Of a DNA stretch of 64,000 nt, positions 8,581 through 16,483 are shown piece after piece. Numbering within the stretch: the first letter of the stretch is position 1; each line of letters opens with the position of its first letter. Source of the DNA: CAWEPK01 sp963835595 (GTDB lineage: Bacteria > Desulfobacterota > Syntrophorhabdia > Syntrophorhabdales > WCHB1-27); assembly GCA_963835595.1 (NCBI GenBank), contig CAWIGL010000002.1, forward strand, positions 186,001 through 250,000, in the 5' to 3' direction. Below the pieces are notes generated by a model. It worked only from the letters and a program-made list of their open reading frames with translations, ran no database searches and was not told the origin of the DNA. The position numbers and the translations under genes were made by a program.

Positions 8581-9555
8581 ATTTCTCTTGCAAAGATATT
8601 CGAGCAGTATCCCGACAGGCGGTACATCATGTTCGGAGGTAAAGGCGGGCTGGGCAAGACGACCTTTTCAGCCGCAACCGCGTATTACCTGGCCAAGCAC
8701 GGAAAGCGGGTGCTTGTCTTCTCCGTCGATCCCCAGGCCTCTCTGAGCGATATCTTCCAGAGGGATATTTTCGGCAAGGGTCCCACGGAGATCATACCGA
8801 ACCTGTACGCCCAGGAGATCGACGCGGACCGGCGGATCAAGGAGTACCAGCAGGAAATCCGCCAGAAGATCATCGACATGTACGGCATGGAGCAGATCCC
8901 GGAGGAGATAGAGAGCTACATCCAGGCAGCGGCTGCGGAGCCCGCCATGGAGGAGAGCGCCATCTTCGACGAGGTGGTCGATATCGTCGTGAAGGGCAAT
9001 TACGACTATTACATCTACGACCTCGTGCCCCTCGGCCACGCCCTGTATTACCTCTCCATGGCGTCGGTCTACGACGCCTGGATCGGCAAGATCACCGGCC
9101 TGCGCGAGCAGATGCGCGAGTACGACCAGGTCGCGGCGGTCATGAAGCACGAGAAGGAGATGGACGAGGACGCCATCCTGAACGAGCTGCTCTACATCAA
9201 GGACCGCATCAACAAATCGTCGAGCATCCTTACGGACAAGGAGAAGACCGCCTTCTTCTTCGTCATCACGGCCGAGCAGATGGTCATAAACGACACGGTC
9301 AAGGCCGGGCAGCTTTTCGCGAAATTCGACGTCCCCTTAAGCGGCTACATCATCAACCGCGTGCTCTCCGACGATCTCAAGACGCAGGACATCCCGGAAT
9401 ACCTGAAGAACCGGCTCACCATGCAGGACCACTATCTGGGCGTCATCAACGAAACGTTCAAGGGCGAGATACTGGCGTCCGTGCCTGAGATGGAGAGGGA
9501 CGTGACCGGCCTCGCCATGATCGAAAAACTCGCAAAGGCCATGTTCGAAGGGTAG
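8581..9555 (+). CDS. ArsA/Get3-type ATPase, first copy, probable ATT start
   Basis: Soluble P-loop ATPase of the ArsA/TRC40 family, about 324 residues, with a deviant Walker A FGGKGGLGKTT. The first ATG is at 8629 and would begin inside the P-loop strand. In-frame ATT at 8581 lies 6 nt after GGAGG (8570-8574) and restores the strand before the loop, as in the paralogue downstream. Family switch regions are visible (DPQASLSDIF near residue 48; acidic EIDADRRIKEYQQEIRQK). A half-dimer size implies homodimer or a heterodimer with the next gene, 14 bp away. ArsA proteins energise arsenite pumps or deliver tail-anchored proteins; neither an arsB nor an arsR is nearby, so arsenic resistance is not inferred. 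Confidence 0.85.
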   Translation: MSLAKIFEQYPDRRYIMFGGKGGLGKTTFSAATAYYLAKHGKRVLVFSVDPQASLSDIFQRDIFGKGPTEIIPNLYAQEIDADRRIKEYQQEIRQKIIDMYGMEQIPEEIESYIQAAAAEPAMEESAIFDEVVDIVVKGNYDYYIYDLVPLGHALYYLSMASVYDAWIGKITGLREQMREYDQVAAVMKHEKEMDEDAILNELLYIKDRINKSSSILTDKEKTAFFFVITAEQMVINDTVKAGQLFAKFDVPLSGYIINRVLSDDLKTQDIPEYLKNRLTMQDHYLGVINETFKGEILASVPEMERDVTGLAMIEKLAKAMFEG

Positions 9556-9569
9556 GAAAGGAGGAAGAC

Positions 9570-10568
9570 GTGGACACGATAAGCCTGCAGAACAGCATAA
9601 CGGTGAGCATGAAGAAGTTCATGGAGGACAACCCGAAGCTGAAGTACATCTTCTTCGGCGGGAAAGGTGGCGTAGGGAAGACCGTCATGGCCGGCGCGGC
9701 CGCGCTATGGTCGGCCAAGAAGGGCAAGCGGACGCTCCTTGCCTCTACGAACCCGGTCCACAGCCTCTCGAACCTCTTCGGGCAGGACGTCTTCGGCAAG
9801 CCCGTCGTCGTCTGCAACGAGGAACGCTGCTATGCCTTCGAGATCGACACGCACGACACGATCGAGCGGTCCAAGCAGGAGATCCGCGAGAAGATAAACT
9901 GGTTCCTCAAGTTCGCCGACATCACGACGAAGGCCGAAGACTTCATCGAGTCGGCCACCATGAACCCCGCGTTCGAGGAATCGGCGATGTTCGAGAACAT
10001 GATGGACCTGATATTCAAGGACGAGTACGACTTCTATGTCTTCGACACCGCGCCGACGGCAAACGCGCGGCGGCTCCTCGGGATGTCGAAGGTTTACTCC
10101 CTCTGGGTGGAGAAAATGCTCAAGAGCAGGGAGGAGGCCAAGTCGCTCCGCGAAGTCCTCTCCTTCACGAAAAAGAAGGAGAAGGACCCCCTCATGGACT
10201 ACCTGCTCGGCTTCAAGGACCGGATGGCGAACGCCCAGAAGCTCCTCACGGACAAGGCGCTCACCGCCTTCTTCTTCGTGACGCTGCCGGAGAGCCTGCC
10301 CATCGCCGTCATCACGCGCTTCATAAACTGGTTCTATGAATTCGGCATCCCCGTAGGCGGGGTCATCGTCAACGGCGTCATACAGAAGGACCAGACGCAC
10401 GCGGACACGGTGGAGTTCGTGCGGAACAGGATCGCCATGCAGGAAGAGCACATGGCGGAGATCTGGAGCATCTTCGGCGACAAGGTGCGGGCGATAACGC
10501 CACTGTTCGAGACGGAGATCAAGGGAACGGCGATGCTCGAACGGACCAGCAAGTACGTCTTCTCGTAG
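9570..10568 (+). CDS. ArsA/Get3-type ATPase, second copy
   Basis: A 332-residue paralogue of the preceding gene with GTG start after AGGAGG (9558-9563). The N-terminal extension (about 27 residues) leads into YIFFGGKGGVGKTV. It shares the family segments (STNPVHSLSNLFGQDVFGK; EIDTHDTIERSKQEIREK) and the switch II-like DTAPTANARRLLGM, where the first copy has DLVPLGHALYYLSM. Differences in the second segment suggest the two copies are not equivalent and may form a heterodimer. The pair follows cstA and the 88-residue protein in one direction. Confidence 0.88.
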   Translation: MDTISLQNSITVSMKKFMEDNPKLKYIFFGGKGGVGKTVMAGAAALWSAKKGKRTLLASTNPVHSLSNLFGQDVFGKPVVVCNEERCYAFEIDTHDTIERSKQEIREKINWFLKFADITTKAEDFIESATMNPAFEESAMFENMMDLIFKDEYDFYVFDTAPTANARRLLGMSKVYSLWVEKMLKSREEAKSLREVLSFTKKKEKDPLMDYLLGFKDRMANAQKLLTDKALTAFFFVTLPESLPIAVITRFINWFYEFGIPVGGVIVNGVIQKDQTHADTVEFVRNRIAMQEEHMAEIWSIFGDKVRAITPLFETEIKGTAMLERTSKYVFS

Positions 10569-10577
10569 TAGGTGGAG

Positions 10578-10733
10578 GGGCCGGGACCTTTTCGCGCCTT
10601 TCCCGTCGTTTTCTCGGCGCAGCGTGCTCATGTACGCAAAAAGTACATTCCGCCGCGCGCCATCGAAAAGCAACGCGAACGACCCTCCCCTCCTTACGTC
10701 GGGCGGGTGCCCCGTCGAAAATCTCCCGGCCCC
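10578..10733 (+). repeat. Inverted-ended palindromic element, family D, copy 1
   Basis: A 156-bp intergenic element whose ends are inverted repeats of 18 bp with 2 mismatches: GGGGCCGGGACCTTTTCG at 10578-10595 and the complement of GGGGCCGGGAGATTTTCG at 10716-10733. The interior is itself a long imperfect palindrome and matches 61041-61187 closely (about 95 bp shared, including TTTTCTCGGCGCAGCGT). No obvious target duplication is seen. The rest of the gene-free stretch to 10970 holds no gene; TTGACC at 10736-10741 is a weak promoter candidate for the ATP synthase genes. Confidence 0.8.
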
Positions 10734-10970
10734 TTTTGACCCTTGGGTTAATTCTCGGCTTTACTAAACGACGTCTTAATATCCCACACTATGTAATAGT
10801 ACGGCTCGCTCTTGCCACCGCACCCGCCTGCGGGCCGCCAAGTGATCTCCCGGACGGCTTGACCGCGCCGCAAGCACATGTTTCACAAGCGCCGCAGCAT
10901 TTTTTCCGCCCCGCGCAGCCGAAAAACACCACAAATGCATTGACTATTGCGGCGCTCCCATGATAGAAGA

Positions 10971-11225
10971 ATGAAGCCCGATATGGCTGGGAACGACAAG
11001 AAGGAGATTTTTTCTTCCCTTCTGACTTACGGCAGCCTGGGGATAGAGATGGGGGTATCGCTGGCCATCGGGCTGGCCATCGGTTATTACCTTGACCGGT
11101 ACTTCCGGACACCGCCGATTTTTACCCTCATCTTTATGGGCTTCGGCATTGCAGCAGGCATGAAGCGCGTTTACACGCTCTGGAAGAAGATGGAAAAGGA
11201 CGATGAGGGAAACAACGGCAAGTGA
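10971..11225 (+). CDS. AtpZ/AtpI-type small Fo-associated membrane protein
   Basis: An 84-residue protein with two hydrophobic helices (GSLGIEMGVSLAIGLAIGYY and PIFTLIFMGFGIAAGM) joined by a YLDRYF loop, the pattern of the AtpZ/putative F0F1-ATPase subunit family. It is thought to help Mg uptake or c-ring assembly. The frame opens at a TTG at 10947, but ATG 10971 (or 10983) is preferred. Its 3' end overlaps the next gene by 23 bp, and the order small protein - atpI - atpB - atpE supports the call. Confidence 0.82.
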   Translation: MKPDMAGNDKKEIFSSLLTYGSLGIEMGVSLAIGLAIGYYLDRYFRTPPIFTLIFMGFGIAAGMKRVYTLWKKMEKDDEGNNGK

Positions 11226-11592
11226 TATAGAGCGGACCAACGTTTGTATCCTCGTGCTCGGGTCTATCGCCTGCATCGTTATCATGCGCGACTTTACCTA
11301 TGTCTTCAGCTTCGGCGTTGCGAGCGCGATTATGACGCTCAATTTCCGCTTCCTCAGAAGGATCGTCGAGGGCTTTTTCTCCGGGCCGGATGTCAACAAG
11401 AAAGAGCTCCTCATCAAGCTGCCCCTCAAATTCTTCGGCCTCGGCGGCCTCGTTGCGGTCGTGCTGATCTGGGGCAACGTAAACCTTTTTTTCTTTCTCC
11501 TCGGACTCTCGACGGTCGTCATCTCCATCGTCGCGAGTCAGGTAATCACCGTATTCATGCCGGAGGGTAGGAGGAAACAGCATGGAGCATGA
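11203..11592 (+). CDS. atpI: ATP synthase subunit I (AtpI family)
   Basis: A 129-residue membrane protein with four hydrophobic helices arranged as two pairs, separated by a short charged loop (RRIVEGFFSGPDVNKKE). This matches the ATP synthase I-chain family, a c-ring assembly factor. The start lies inside the preceding gene and the stop overlaps atpB by 11 bp, so translation is probably coupled. Sequence identity in this family is generally low; the call leans on topology and position. Confidence 0.8.
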   Translation: MRETTASDIERTNVCILVLGSIACIVIMRDFTYVFSFGVASAIMTLNFRFLRRIVEGFFSGPDVNKKELLIKLPLKFFGLGGLVAVVLIWGNVNLFFFLLGLSTVVISIVASQVITVFMPEGRRKQHGA

Positions 11593-12280
11593 ACAGTTTA
11601 CGTGGGCCTCTCTGGTGCCGGGCCTCGGGTCTTTGCCTCCCCATGTCTCTAACGGCATCATCGTATCGGTCGTAATCCTCGTCATCGTCCTGCTGGGCTA
11701 CTCGCAGCTCAGGAAAGGCAAGGACGAGGTGGTCCCCGAAGAGAGACTCACGTTCAAGAACTTTCTGGAGCTCGTGATCGAGACGATCTCCGGCCTCGTC
11801 GAGCAGACGATGGGACCGAGGGGCAAGGAGTTCATGCTGATTATCGGCACCCTCGGCCTTTTCATCCTCTTCAATAACCTTTCCGGCCTGGTGCCCGGCT
11901 TCTCACCTGCAACCGACAACGTCAACACCACGTTCGCCTGCTCCCTCACCGTCTTCGTCCTGACCCACTATTACGGCATACGGGAGCACGGCATAAAGTA
12001 CGTGAAGCACTTCATGGGGCCCATCTGGTGGCTTGCGCCCATAATGGTCCCCATCGAGATAATCGGCCATCTGTCGAGGCCCCTTTCCCTGGGCCTCAGG
12101 CTTTTCGGCAACATCATGGGGGACCATCTGGTGACGGGCATATTTTTTATGCTCATCCCCCTCTTCGTGCCGCTGATAGGTATGTTCCTCGGCACGTTCG
12201 TTTCCCTGGTGCAGGCATTCGTCTTCGTGCTTCTGTCGATGGCATATTTTTCCGGGGCCATTGCCCACGAGGAACACTAA
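11582..12280 (+). CDS. atpB: ATP synthase Fo subunit a
   Basis: Subunit a of F-type ATP synthase, 232 residues, which forms the ion half-channels next to the c-ring. The essential helix carries the conserved Arg in SRPLSLGLRLFGNIMGDH (about residues 161-178), and the C-terminal helix ends in LVQAFVFVLLSMAYFSGA. LFNNLSGLVPGFSP near residue 98 is another hallmark. GGAGG precedes the ATG. The F1 genes are not in this window, so Fo and F1 are encoded at separate loci, as in several Desulfobacterota. Confidence 0.95.
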   Translation: MEHEQFTWASLVPGLGSLPPHVSNGIIVSVVILVIVLLGYSQLRKGKDEVVPEERLTFKNFLELVIETISGLVEQTMGPRGKEFMLIIGTLGLFILFNNLSGLVPGFSPATDNVNTTFACSLTVFVLTHYYGIREHGIKYVKHFMGPIWWLAPIMVPIEIIGHLSRPLSLGLRLFGNIMGDHLVTGIFFMLIPLFVPLIGMFLGTFVSLVQAFVFVLLSMAYFSGAIAHEEH

Positions 12281-12309
12281 TAACGAGATCGGAAGGGGGT
12301 GAACAACCT

Positions 12310-12636
12310 ATGAGGAAAACGTTAGCAATCTTGATGCTGTTTGGTCTTTTCTTCAGCCTTTCCTGCGGGATAGCCATGGCGGCTGAAGGTGCAGCGGGGC
12401 TCGATTCCCAGGTCAAGTCGGCTATCGCCATTGCCGCAGGCATCGGCCTGGGCATCGCAGCTTTGGGAGGCGCCCTGGGTCAGGGCCGCGCGATAGCATC
12501 GGCGCTGGACGGCATCGGCAGGAACCCGGGGGCTTCGGGAAAGATCATTACCCCGATGATTATCGGCCTTGCCATGATCGAGTCTCTGGTCATATATTCG
12601 CTGGTGGTGTCCCTGCTCCTGTTCTTCAAACTATAG
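12310..12636 (+). CDS. atpE: ATP synthase Fo subunit c
   Basis: Proteolipid subunit c, 108 residues, longer than usual because of an N-terminal signal-like segment (residues 1-24, ending AMAAEG). The two ring helices contain GLGIAALGGALGQGRAIA and IIGLAMIESLVIYSL joined by the polar loop GRNPGASGK. The ion-binding carboxylate is the Glu in MIESL, and a Gln in the first helix (GQGR) plus the adjacent Ser are reminiscent of Na+-binding c subunits, although the following Thr is Leu. GGGGGTGA precedes the start. It ends the Fo cluster. Confidence 0.94.
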   Translation: MRKTLAILMLFGLFFSLSCGIAMAAEGAAGLDSQVKSAIAIAAGIGLGIAALGGALGQGRAIASALDGIGRNPGASGKIITPMIIGLAMIESLVIYSLVVSLLLFFKL

Positions 12637-12812
12637 AAGTATGCGGAGTTCGAGGACGCCCTGGCCCTTTCCGGCCATTGCATCGTAAATGGCCGCGGCT
12701 CCTCGGACCCCGCAATCGTCGCGCTGACTTTACAATCTGCGAATTGCGGGTGTGGCCGTCAGCGAAAATCCGGCTGTCCATCGCCAGGCCCGTGCCCCTT
12801 TAGCCGCCCGGT

Positions 12813-13280
12813 CTACCGGATTTGCTCGGCCAGGTAGTTCTCGATGCCGACCTGCTTTATCTGATCGAGCTGCGCTTCCAGGTCGTCGATATGGCCTTCT
12901 TCGTCTTCCAGGATCGACTCCAGGAGGTCGCGAGTGCCCGCGTCCTGCACCTCGCCCGCCAGGCGGATCGTCTCGTTGTAGGCCCGCTCGGCCCCCATCT
13001 CCAAACCGAGGTCGTTCCTGTACATGTCGGCCACAGTCGCGCCTATGGTGATCTTGTTCAGCTTGCTGACTATCGGCTGGCCCTCAAGAAAAATGATGCG
13101 CTCGATAAGCTTCTCCGCGTGCTTCATCTCGGCGATGGCCCTCTTCTTGATGATCCCGGAGATACGCTCGAATTTCCAGTTCTCGCACATCTCCGAGTGG
13201 ACGAAATACTGGTTGATGGCGGTCAGCTCCTCGGCCAGGCGCGCATTCAGTTGCCCTATGATCTTGTCGTTCCCCTTCAT
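12813..13280 (-). CDS. bfr: Bacterioferritin
   Basis: A 155-residue ferritin-like four-helix protein that oxidises and stores iron. All ferroxidase ligands are present at E. coli Bfr positions: Glu18, Glu51, His54, Glu94, Glu127 and His130. Met52, the haem ligand, is also conserved, so it should form haem-bridged dimers. AGGAGG lies before the ATG. No bacterioferritin-associated ferredoxin is adjacent. The upstream spacer 12637-12812, between it and atpE, shows no feature I can support. Confidence 0.95.
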   Translation of the reverse strand: MKGNDKIIGQLNARLAEELTAINQYFVHSEMCENWKFERISGIIKKRAIAEMKHAEKLIERIIFLEGQPIVSKLNKITIGATVADMYRNDLGLEMGAERAYNETIRLAGEVQDAGTRDLLESILEDEEGHIDDLEAQLDQIKQVGIENYLAEQIR

Positions 13281-13375
13281 CCCGGAGCCTCCTCGTGAAT
13301 GTGATTTGAAGCAGTGTCATTTTGAATATAATGCTCCGAAGGGGAACCGGCAACAAGAGCCGGGGCCAAAAGCAG

Positions 13376-14629
13376 TCACTTCTTGTTATTCTTCTTCATC
13401 GCCATGCGCCGCTCGTGGTATCGGGGGTTGTTCGTGACGTTCTTATGGACTGCAATAAAGGGCGGAAGAACCGCGTCCGCGCCCCCGGAGGCGCCCGCCC
13501 CCGGTACGCCTGTCGCTTCCGCGTCCAGCACGCAAAGTCCCTCGTATCGGCCCCGGTATCTGTCGATGGCGAGGTGCTGGCCGCTCCAGAAGAAGGAGAT
13601 GCGGTCCTTGGCAAGGGCCTCCGTGCCCGGCTCCCTCAGCCTCTTTAAGTTCGAGTATTGCTGCTCCGTTATCAGCTCCTCTTCCTCGACGCGCCCGCCG
13701 ACCGTCCTCGTCCTCGTCAAAAAATAGAGGTAGGAGCCGTCCTGCCCCCTCCTTTTGACCCATATCTCCTCGTCGCCGCTCTTCGACTTCAGGCATACCT
13801 GCTCTATGTCTATGACGCGGTGGGTCGGCAGGTGCTCCCAGCTCACGCTCCTGACGACGTACCTCTCCCGCTCCTCGCGGGAGGCGGGTATCCCCAGGAG
13901 CTGGGAGATGGCCGCGAAGGTCCTGCGCATCTTGCCCTCGAAGTCAGTGCGGTTGTCGATGATCTTGAACCGGGGGTGGCCGAGCCAGCTTTCACGTATC
14001 CTGCGGTCGATCAGGACGGCCTCTTCCGGCGTCTCGATCCGCGCCGCGTTGTTCTCTCCCGTGTAGTGCTCCCCGGCCCCGTCGGCCGCCGTGACGAGAT
14101 GGACGACCCCGTGGTAGCGGTCCCGCAGGTGCGCCTCTTTAAGGCCTTTGCGCCTCAGCATCGCATTGAAGTCGTCGTAAGGCATGAACGCCTTTATGTC
14201 CATGACTCCCCTGTCGAGGAGGAGGACCTTCTTCTTTTCCGGGAATATCTTCTTGACTGCGCTCCTGTAAGTCTCCTCGAAGGAGAGCTGCATGTCGAGT
14301 ATCGCCTCCTCGTACATGAGCACCTGCTTCGGCCTGTCCATCTTGCGCCTGTCGATGCCGTTGCTCGTGATGAGGGTCGCCGTCTCCGGTATGACGAAGA
14401 CCATGAATCCGCAGTCGGTAAGTTTTTCCGTAAGGTACGCCAGGGAAGAGCTTTTCCCGGAGCACGGCCCTCCGGTGAGGACGATCATGTATACGGGCTC
14501 GATGAGCTGCGATCCGTTGAACAAGATTTGCCTGCTGCGCGCCTGTTTGATGTCGTCTGCCGACACGCCGGGCGGCGATTCCCCGGCGACTTTAGAGGCC
14601 CAGCACGTCCCGCATGTCGTAGACGCCAT
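13376..14629 (-). CDS. P-loop ATPase/kinase fused to CYTH domain
   Basis: Protein of up to 417 residues. An NadR-like AAA/kinase domain begins at YMIVLTGGPCSGKSSSL (Walker A, about residues 47-63), with LLLDRGVMDIKAF as a Walker B/lid segment. From about residue 270 a CYTH triphosphate-tunnel domain is recognisable by a degenerate ExExK (DIEQVCLK), then EIWVKRRG and YFLTRTR. Such fusions occur in bacteria and eukaryotes, with unknown substrates. The ATG at 14629 overlaps dapB by 38 bp; GTG at 14566 or TTG further in are alternative starts. It is the last gene of the lysA-dapF-dapA-dapB run. Confidence 0.72.
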   Translation of the reverse strand: MASTTCGTCWASKVAGESPPGVSADDIKQARSRQILFNGSQLIEPVYMIVLTGGPCSGKSSSLAYLTEKLTDCGFMVFVIPETATLITSNGIDRRKMDRPKQVLMYEEAILDMQLSFEETYRSAVKKIFPEKKKVLLLDRGVMDIKAFMPYDDFNAMLRRKGLKEAHLRDRYHGVVHLVTAADGAGEHYTGENNAARIETPEEAVLIDRRIRESWLGHPRFKIIDNRTDFEGKMRRTFAAISQLLGIPASREERERYVVRSVSWEHLPTHRVIDIEQVCLKSKSGDEEIWVKRRGQDGSYLYFLTRTRTVGGRVEEEELITEQQYSNLKRLREPGTEALAKDRISFFWSGQHLAIDRYRGRYEGLCVLDAEATGVPGAGASGGADAVLPPFIAVHKNVTNNPRYHERRMAMKKNNKK

Positions 14630-15386
14630 TTTCCTGGCGCACCAGCCAGCGCGCCGCCTCCAGCGCGCCGTGGGCGAAGTTCTCCCTCGAATAGGCGCGG
14701 TGCGTCACCTCCAGCCGCTCGCCCGTGCCCGCGAAAAGGACCGTGTGCTCCCCGATGATGTCTCCCGCCCGGACGCTCATCACGCCGATCTCGTCTTTGC
14801 CCCGCTCGCCGACCATCCCATGCCTGCCCGTGACCTGCGCCCAGGGTCTGCCGGGGCAGGCGCCCTTGACGATCTCGGCGAGCCGCACCGCGGTCCCGCT
14901 CGGCGCGTCCTTCTTCCACCTGTGGTGCATCTCGACGATCTCTGGGTCGTAGTCGGCGCCGAGGACCGCCGCCGCCTTCTCGACTAGCGTGAAGAGGACA
15001 TTGACGCCGATGCTCATGTTGGGCGAGATCACGGCCTTCGCTCCCGTCGTGCACCGCATCTCGGAAAGACTGCCGGCGGGGATGCCGGTCGTGCCGATCA
15101 CGATTGCCCTGCCCTTCTCCGCGCTTAGCTGGAAGTTGAAAAGCGACGCCTCCGGGTTCGTGAAGTCGATTGCCGCGTCGCAGTCGTCGATAACGCGCGC
15201 AAGGCTGTCTTCGAGGGGGAAAGAGGCCCCGGGGACGCCGGGGACGTCGATCATCTCGCCTATGAGGGGGTGCATCGCGGCCTCGATTATATGCGTCACG
15301 AGGAAGACCGGGTCGGCGGCTGCCAGCTTGAGGATCGCGCTCCCCATCCGGCCGCAGGCCCCGGTGACGATCAGCTTTATCATCAC
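14592..15386 (-). CDS. dapB: 4-hydroxy-tetrahydrodipicolinate reductase
   Basis: DapB, 264 residues, reduces the DapA product with NAD(P)H on the way to diaminopimelate and lysine. The Rossmann motif is VTGACGRMGSA at residues 7-17. The substrate-binding/catalytic region EMHHRWKKDAPSGTAVRLA (about 155-173) holds the catalytic His and Lys. It starts 19 bp after dapA ends, same strand, and belongs to the operon. Confidence 0.95.
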   Translation of the reverse strand: MMIKLIVTGACGRMGSAILKLAAADPVFLVTHIIEAAMHPLIGEMIDVPGVPGASFPLEDSLARVIDDCDAAIDFTNPEASLFNFQLSAEKGRAIVIGTTGIPAGSLSEMRCTTGAKAVISPNMSIGVNVLFTLVEKAAAVLGADYDPEIVEMHHRWKKDAPSGTAVRLAEIVKGACPGRPWAQVTGRHGMVGERGKDEIGVMSVRAGDIIGEHTVLFAGTGERLEVTHRAYSRENFAHGALEAARWLVRQENGVYDMRDVLGL

Positions 15387-15405
15387 GCCCCCCTTCCCGG
15401 CATTC

Positions 15406-16290
15406 TTATTCCCTCCGGAATAGACCGTATTCCTTCAGCACGACCGTGAGGAGTTCGCTGCTCCGGCGGGACAACCCGCAAAGCGGCAGGCGTACGTCCT
15501 TTTCGATCATGCCCATATGGTAGAGCGCCTCCTTGACGGGCACAGGGTTCGTCTCGACGAACATCGCGTTGAAGAGCGGAATAAGCCCGGCGTGCAGGTC
15601 GAGGGCCTTTGCCCGGTCGTTTTCGACCAGCCAGGCGGCAACGAGCTCCTTCATCCGCCCGGGCAGTATGTTCGAGAGGACGGAGATAACGCCGGAGGCC
15701 CCAACGGACATCAGCGGGAGGAGCAGGTTGTCGTCACCCGAAAGTATGGGAAACTTGCCGCCGGTAAGCCTGTAGATATCGGCCGCCTGCTGCACGGAGC
15801 CGGAGGCCTCCTTGATGCCTGCAATGCCTGGGACCTGCGCGAGCCGCGCCACAAGCTCGGGCAGCATGTTGACGCCCGTCCTTGACGGTATATTGTAAAG
15901 GACCAGGGGGATATCGACCTCTTCGGCCACTTTCTTGAAATGGAGGTACATGCCCTCCTGGGTGGGCCGGTTGTAGTAAGGCGCGACGACGAGGGCGGCC
16001 GAGGCCCCCAGGTCCTTCGCTATCTGCGTCAGCTCGATGGTCTCTTTCGTGCTATTCGATCCCGTCCCCGGAACGACGGGCGCGTCGCCCGCCCGCTTGA
16101 TGACGAGGGAAATCACCCTCTCGTGCTCTTCCCATGAAAGGGTAGAGGCCTCCCCCGTGGTCCCGCAGGGAGAGATGCCGTCCACCCCCGCCGCCACCTG
16201 AAGATCGATCAGCGCCTTCAGCGCGTCTTCATCGACCTCCCCATACTTGAACGGCGTGACGAGCGCCGTAAATACGCCTCTCAGGTTCAT
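15406..16290 (-). CDS. dapA: 4-hydroxy-tetrahydrodipicolinate synthase
   Basis: DapA, 294 residues, a class I TIM-barrel aldolase condensing pyruvate with aspartate semialdehyde. Visible hallmarks are SPCGTTGEASTLSWEEH (about 39-55), the catalytic Tyr in LVLYNIPSRTG (about 130-140) and the Schiff-base Lys in IAGIKEASGS (about 161). AAGGAG precedes the ATG. The gap to dapF (180 bp) is occupied by a repeat element and a duplicated piece of the dapF 3' end. Confidence 0.96.
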   Translation of the reverse strand: MNLRGVFTALVTPFKYGEVDEDALKALIDLQVAAGVDGISPCGTTGEASTLSWEEHERVISLVIKRAGDAPVVPGTGSNSTKETIELTQIAKDLGASAALVVAPYYNRPTQEGMYLHFKKVAEEVDIPLVLYNIPSRTGVNMLPELVARLAQVPGIAGIKEASGSVQQAADIYRLTGGKFPILSGDDNLLLPLMSVGASGVISVLSNILPGRMKELVAAWLVENDRAKALDLHAGLIPLFNAMFVETNPVPVKEALYHMGMIEKDVRLPLCGLSRRSSELLTVVLKEYGLFRRE

Positions 16291-16324
16291 CGGTGCTCCT
16301 TCCTGATTGATCCAGCCCGGTCAC

Positions 16325-16483
16325 TTAACCGGTAGTTCTTCTATTCCAACGCCGCAATTATTGGGGCTAGCGTCGCCCCCTCCACCGGCAAAGCCGCGAC
16401 CCACGCCTATCGGCGCGGGTGCCCCGGCCTCCCCCTCATCAAAAGGAAGAGGCATTAACCGGTAGTTCTTCTATTCCAACGCC
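16325..16483 (-). repeat. Family A element flanked by a 29-bp direct duplication
   Basis: A diverged, inverted copy of the family A element occupies 16354-16454 (tail block GCAATTATTGGGG, hairpins with CCCACGCC/GGCGCGGG). It is bracketed by an exact 29-bp direct repeat at 16325-16353 and 16455-16483; both begin TTAACCGGTAGTTCTTC. The right-hand copy includes the last codons and stop of dapF. The pattern looks like insertion with duplication of the target. Confidence 0.8.

Noticed and set aside
8581..10568. Naming the ATPase pair as arsenite pump subunits
   Set aside because: No arsB, arsD or arsR is present and neither copy is a double-length ArsA.
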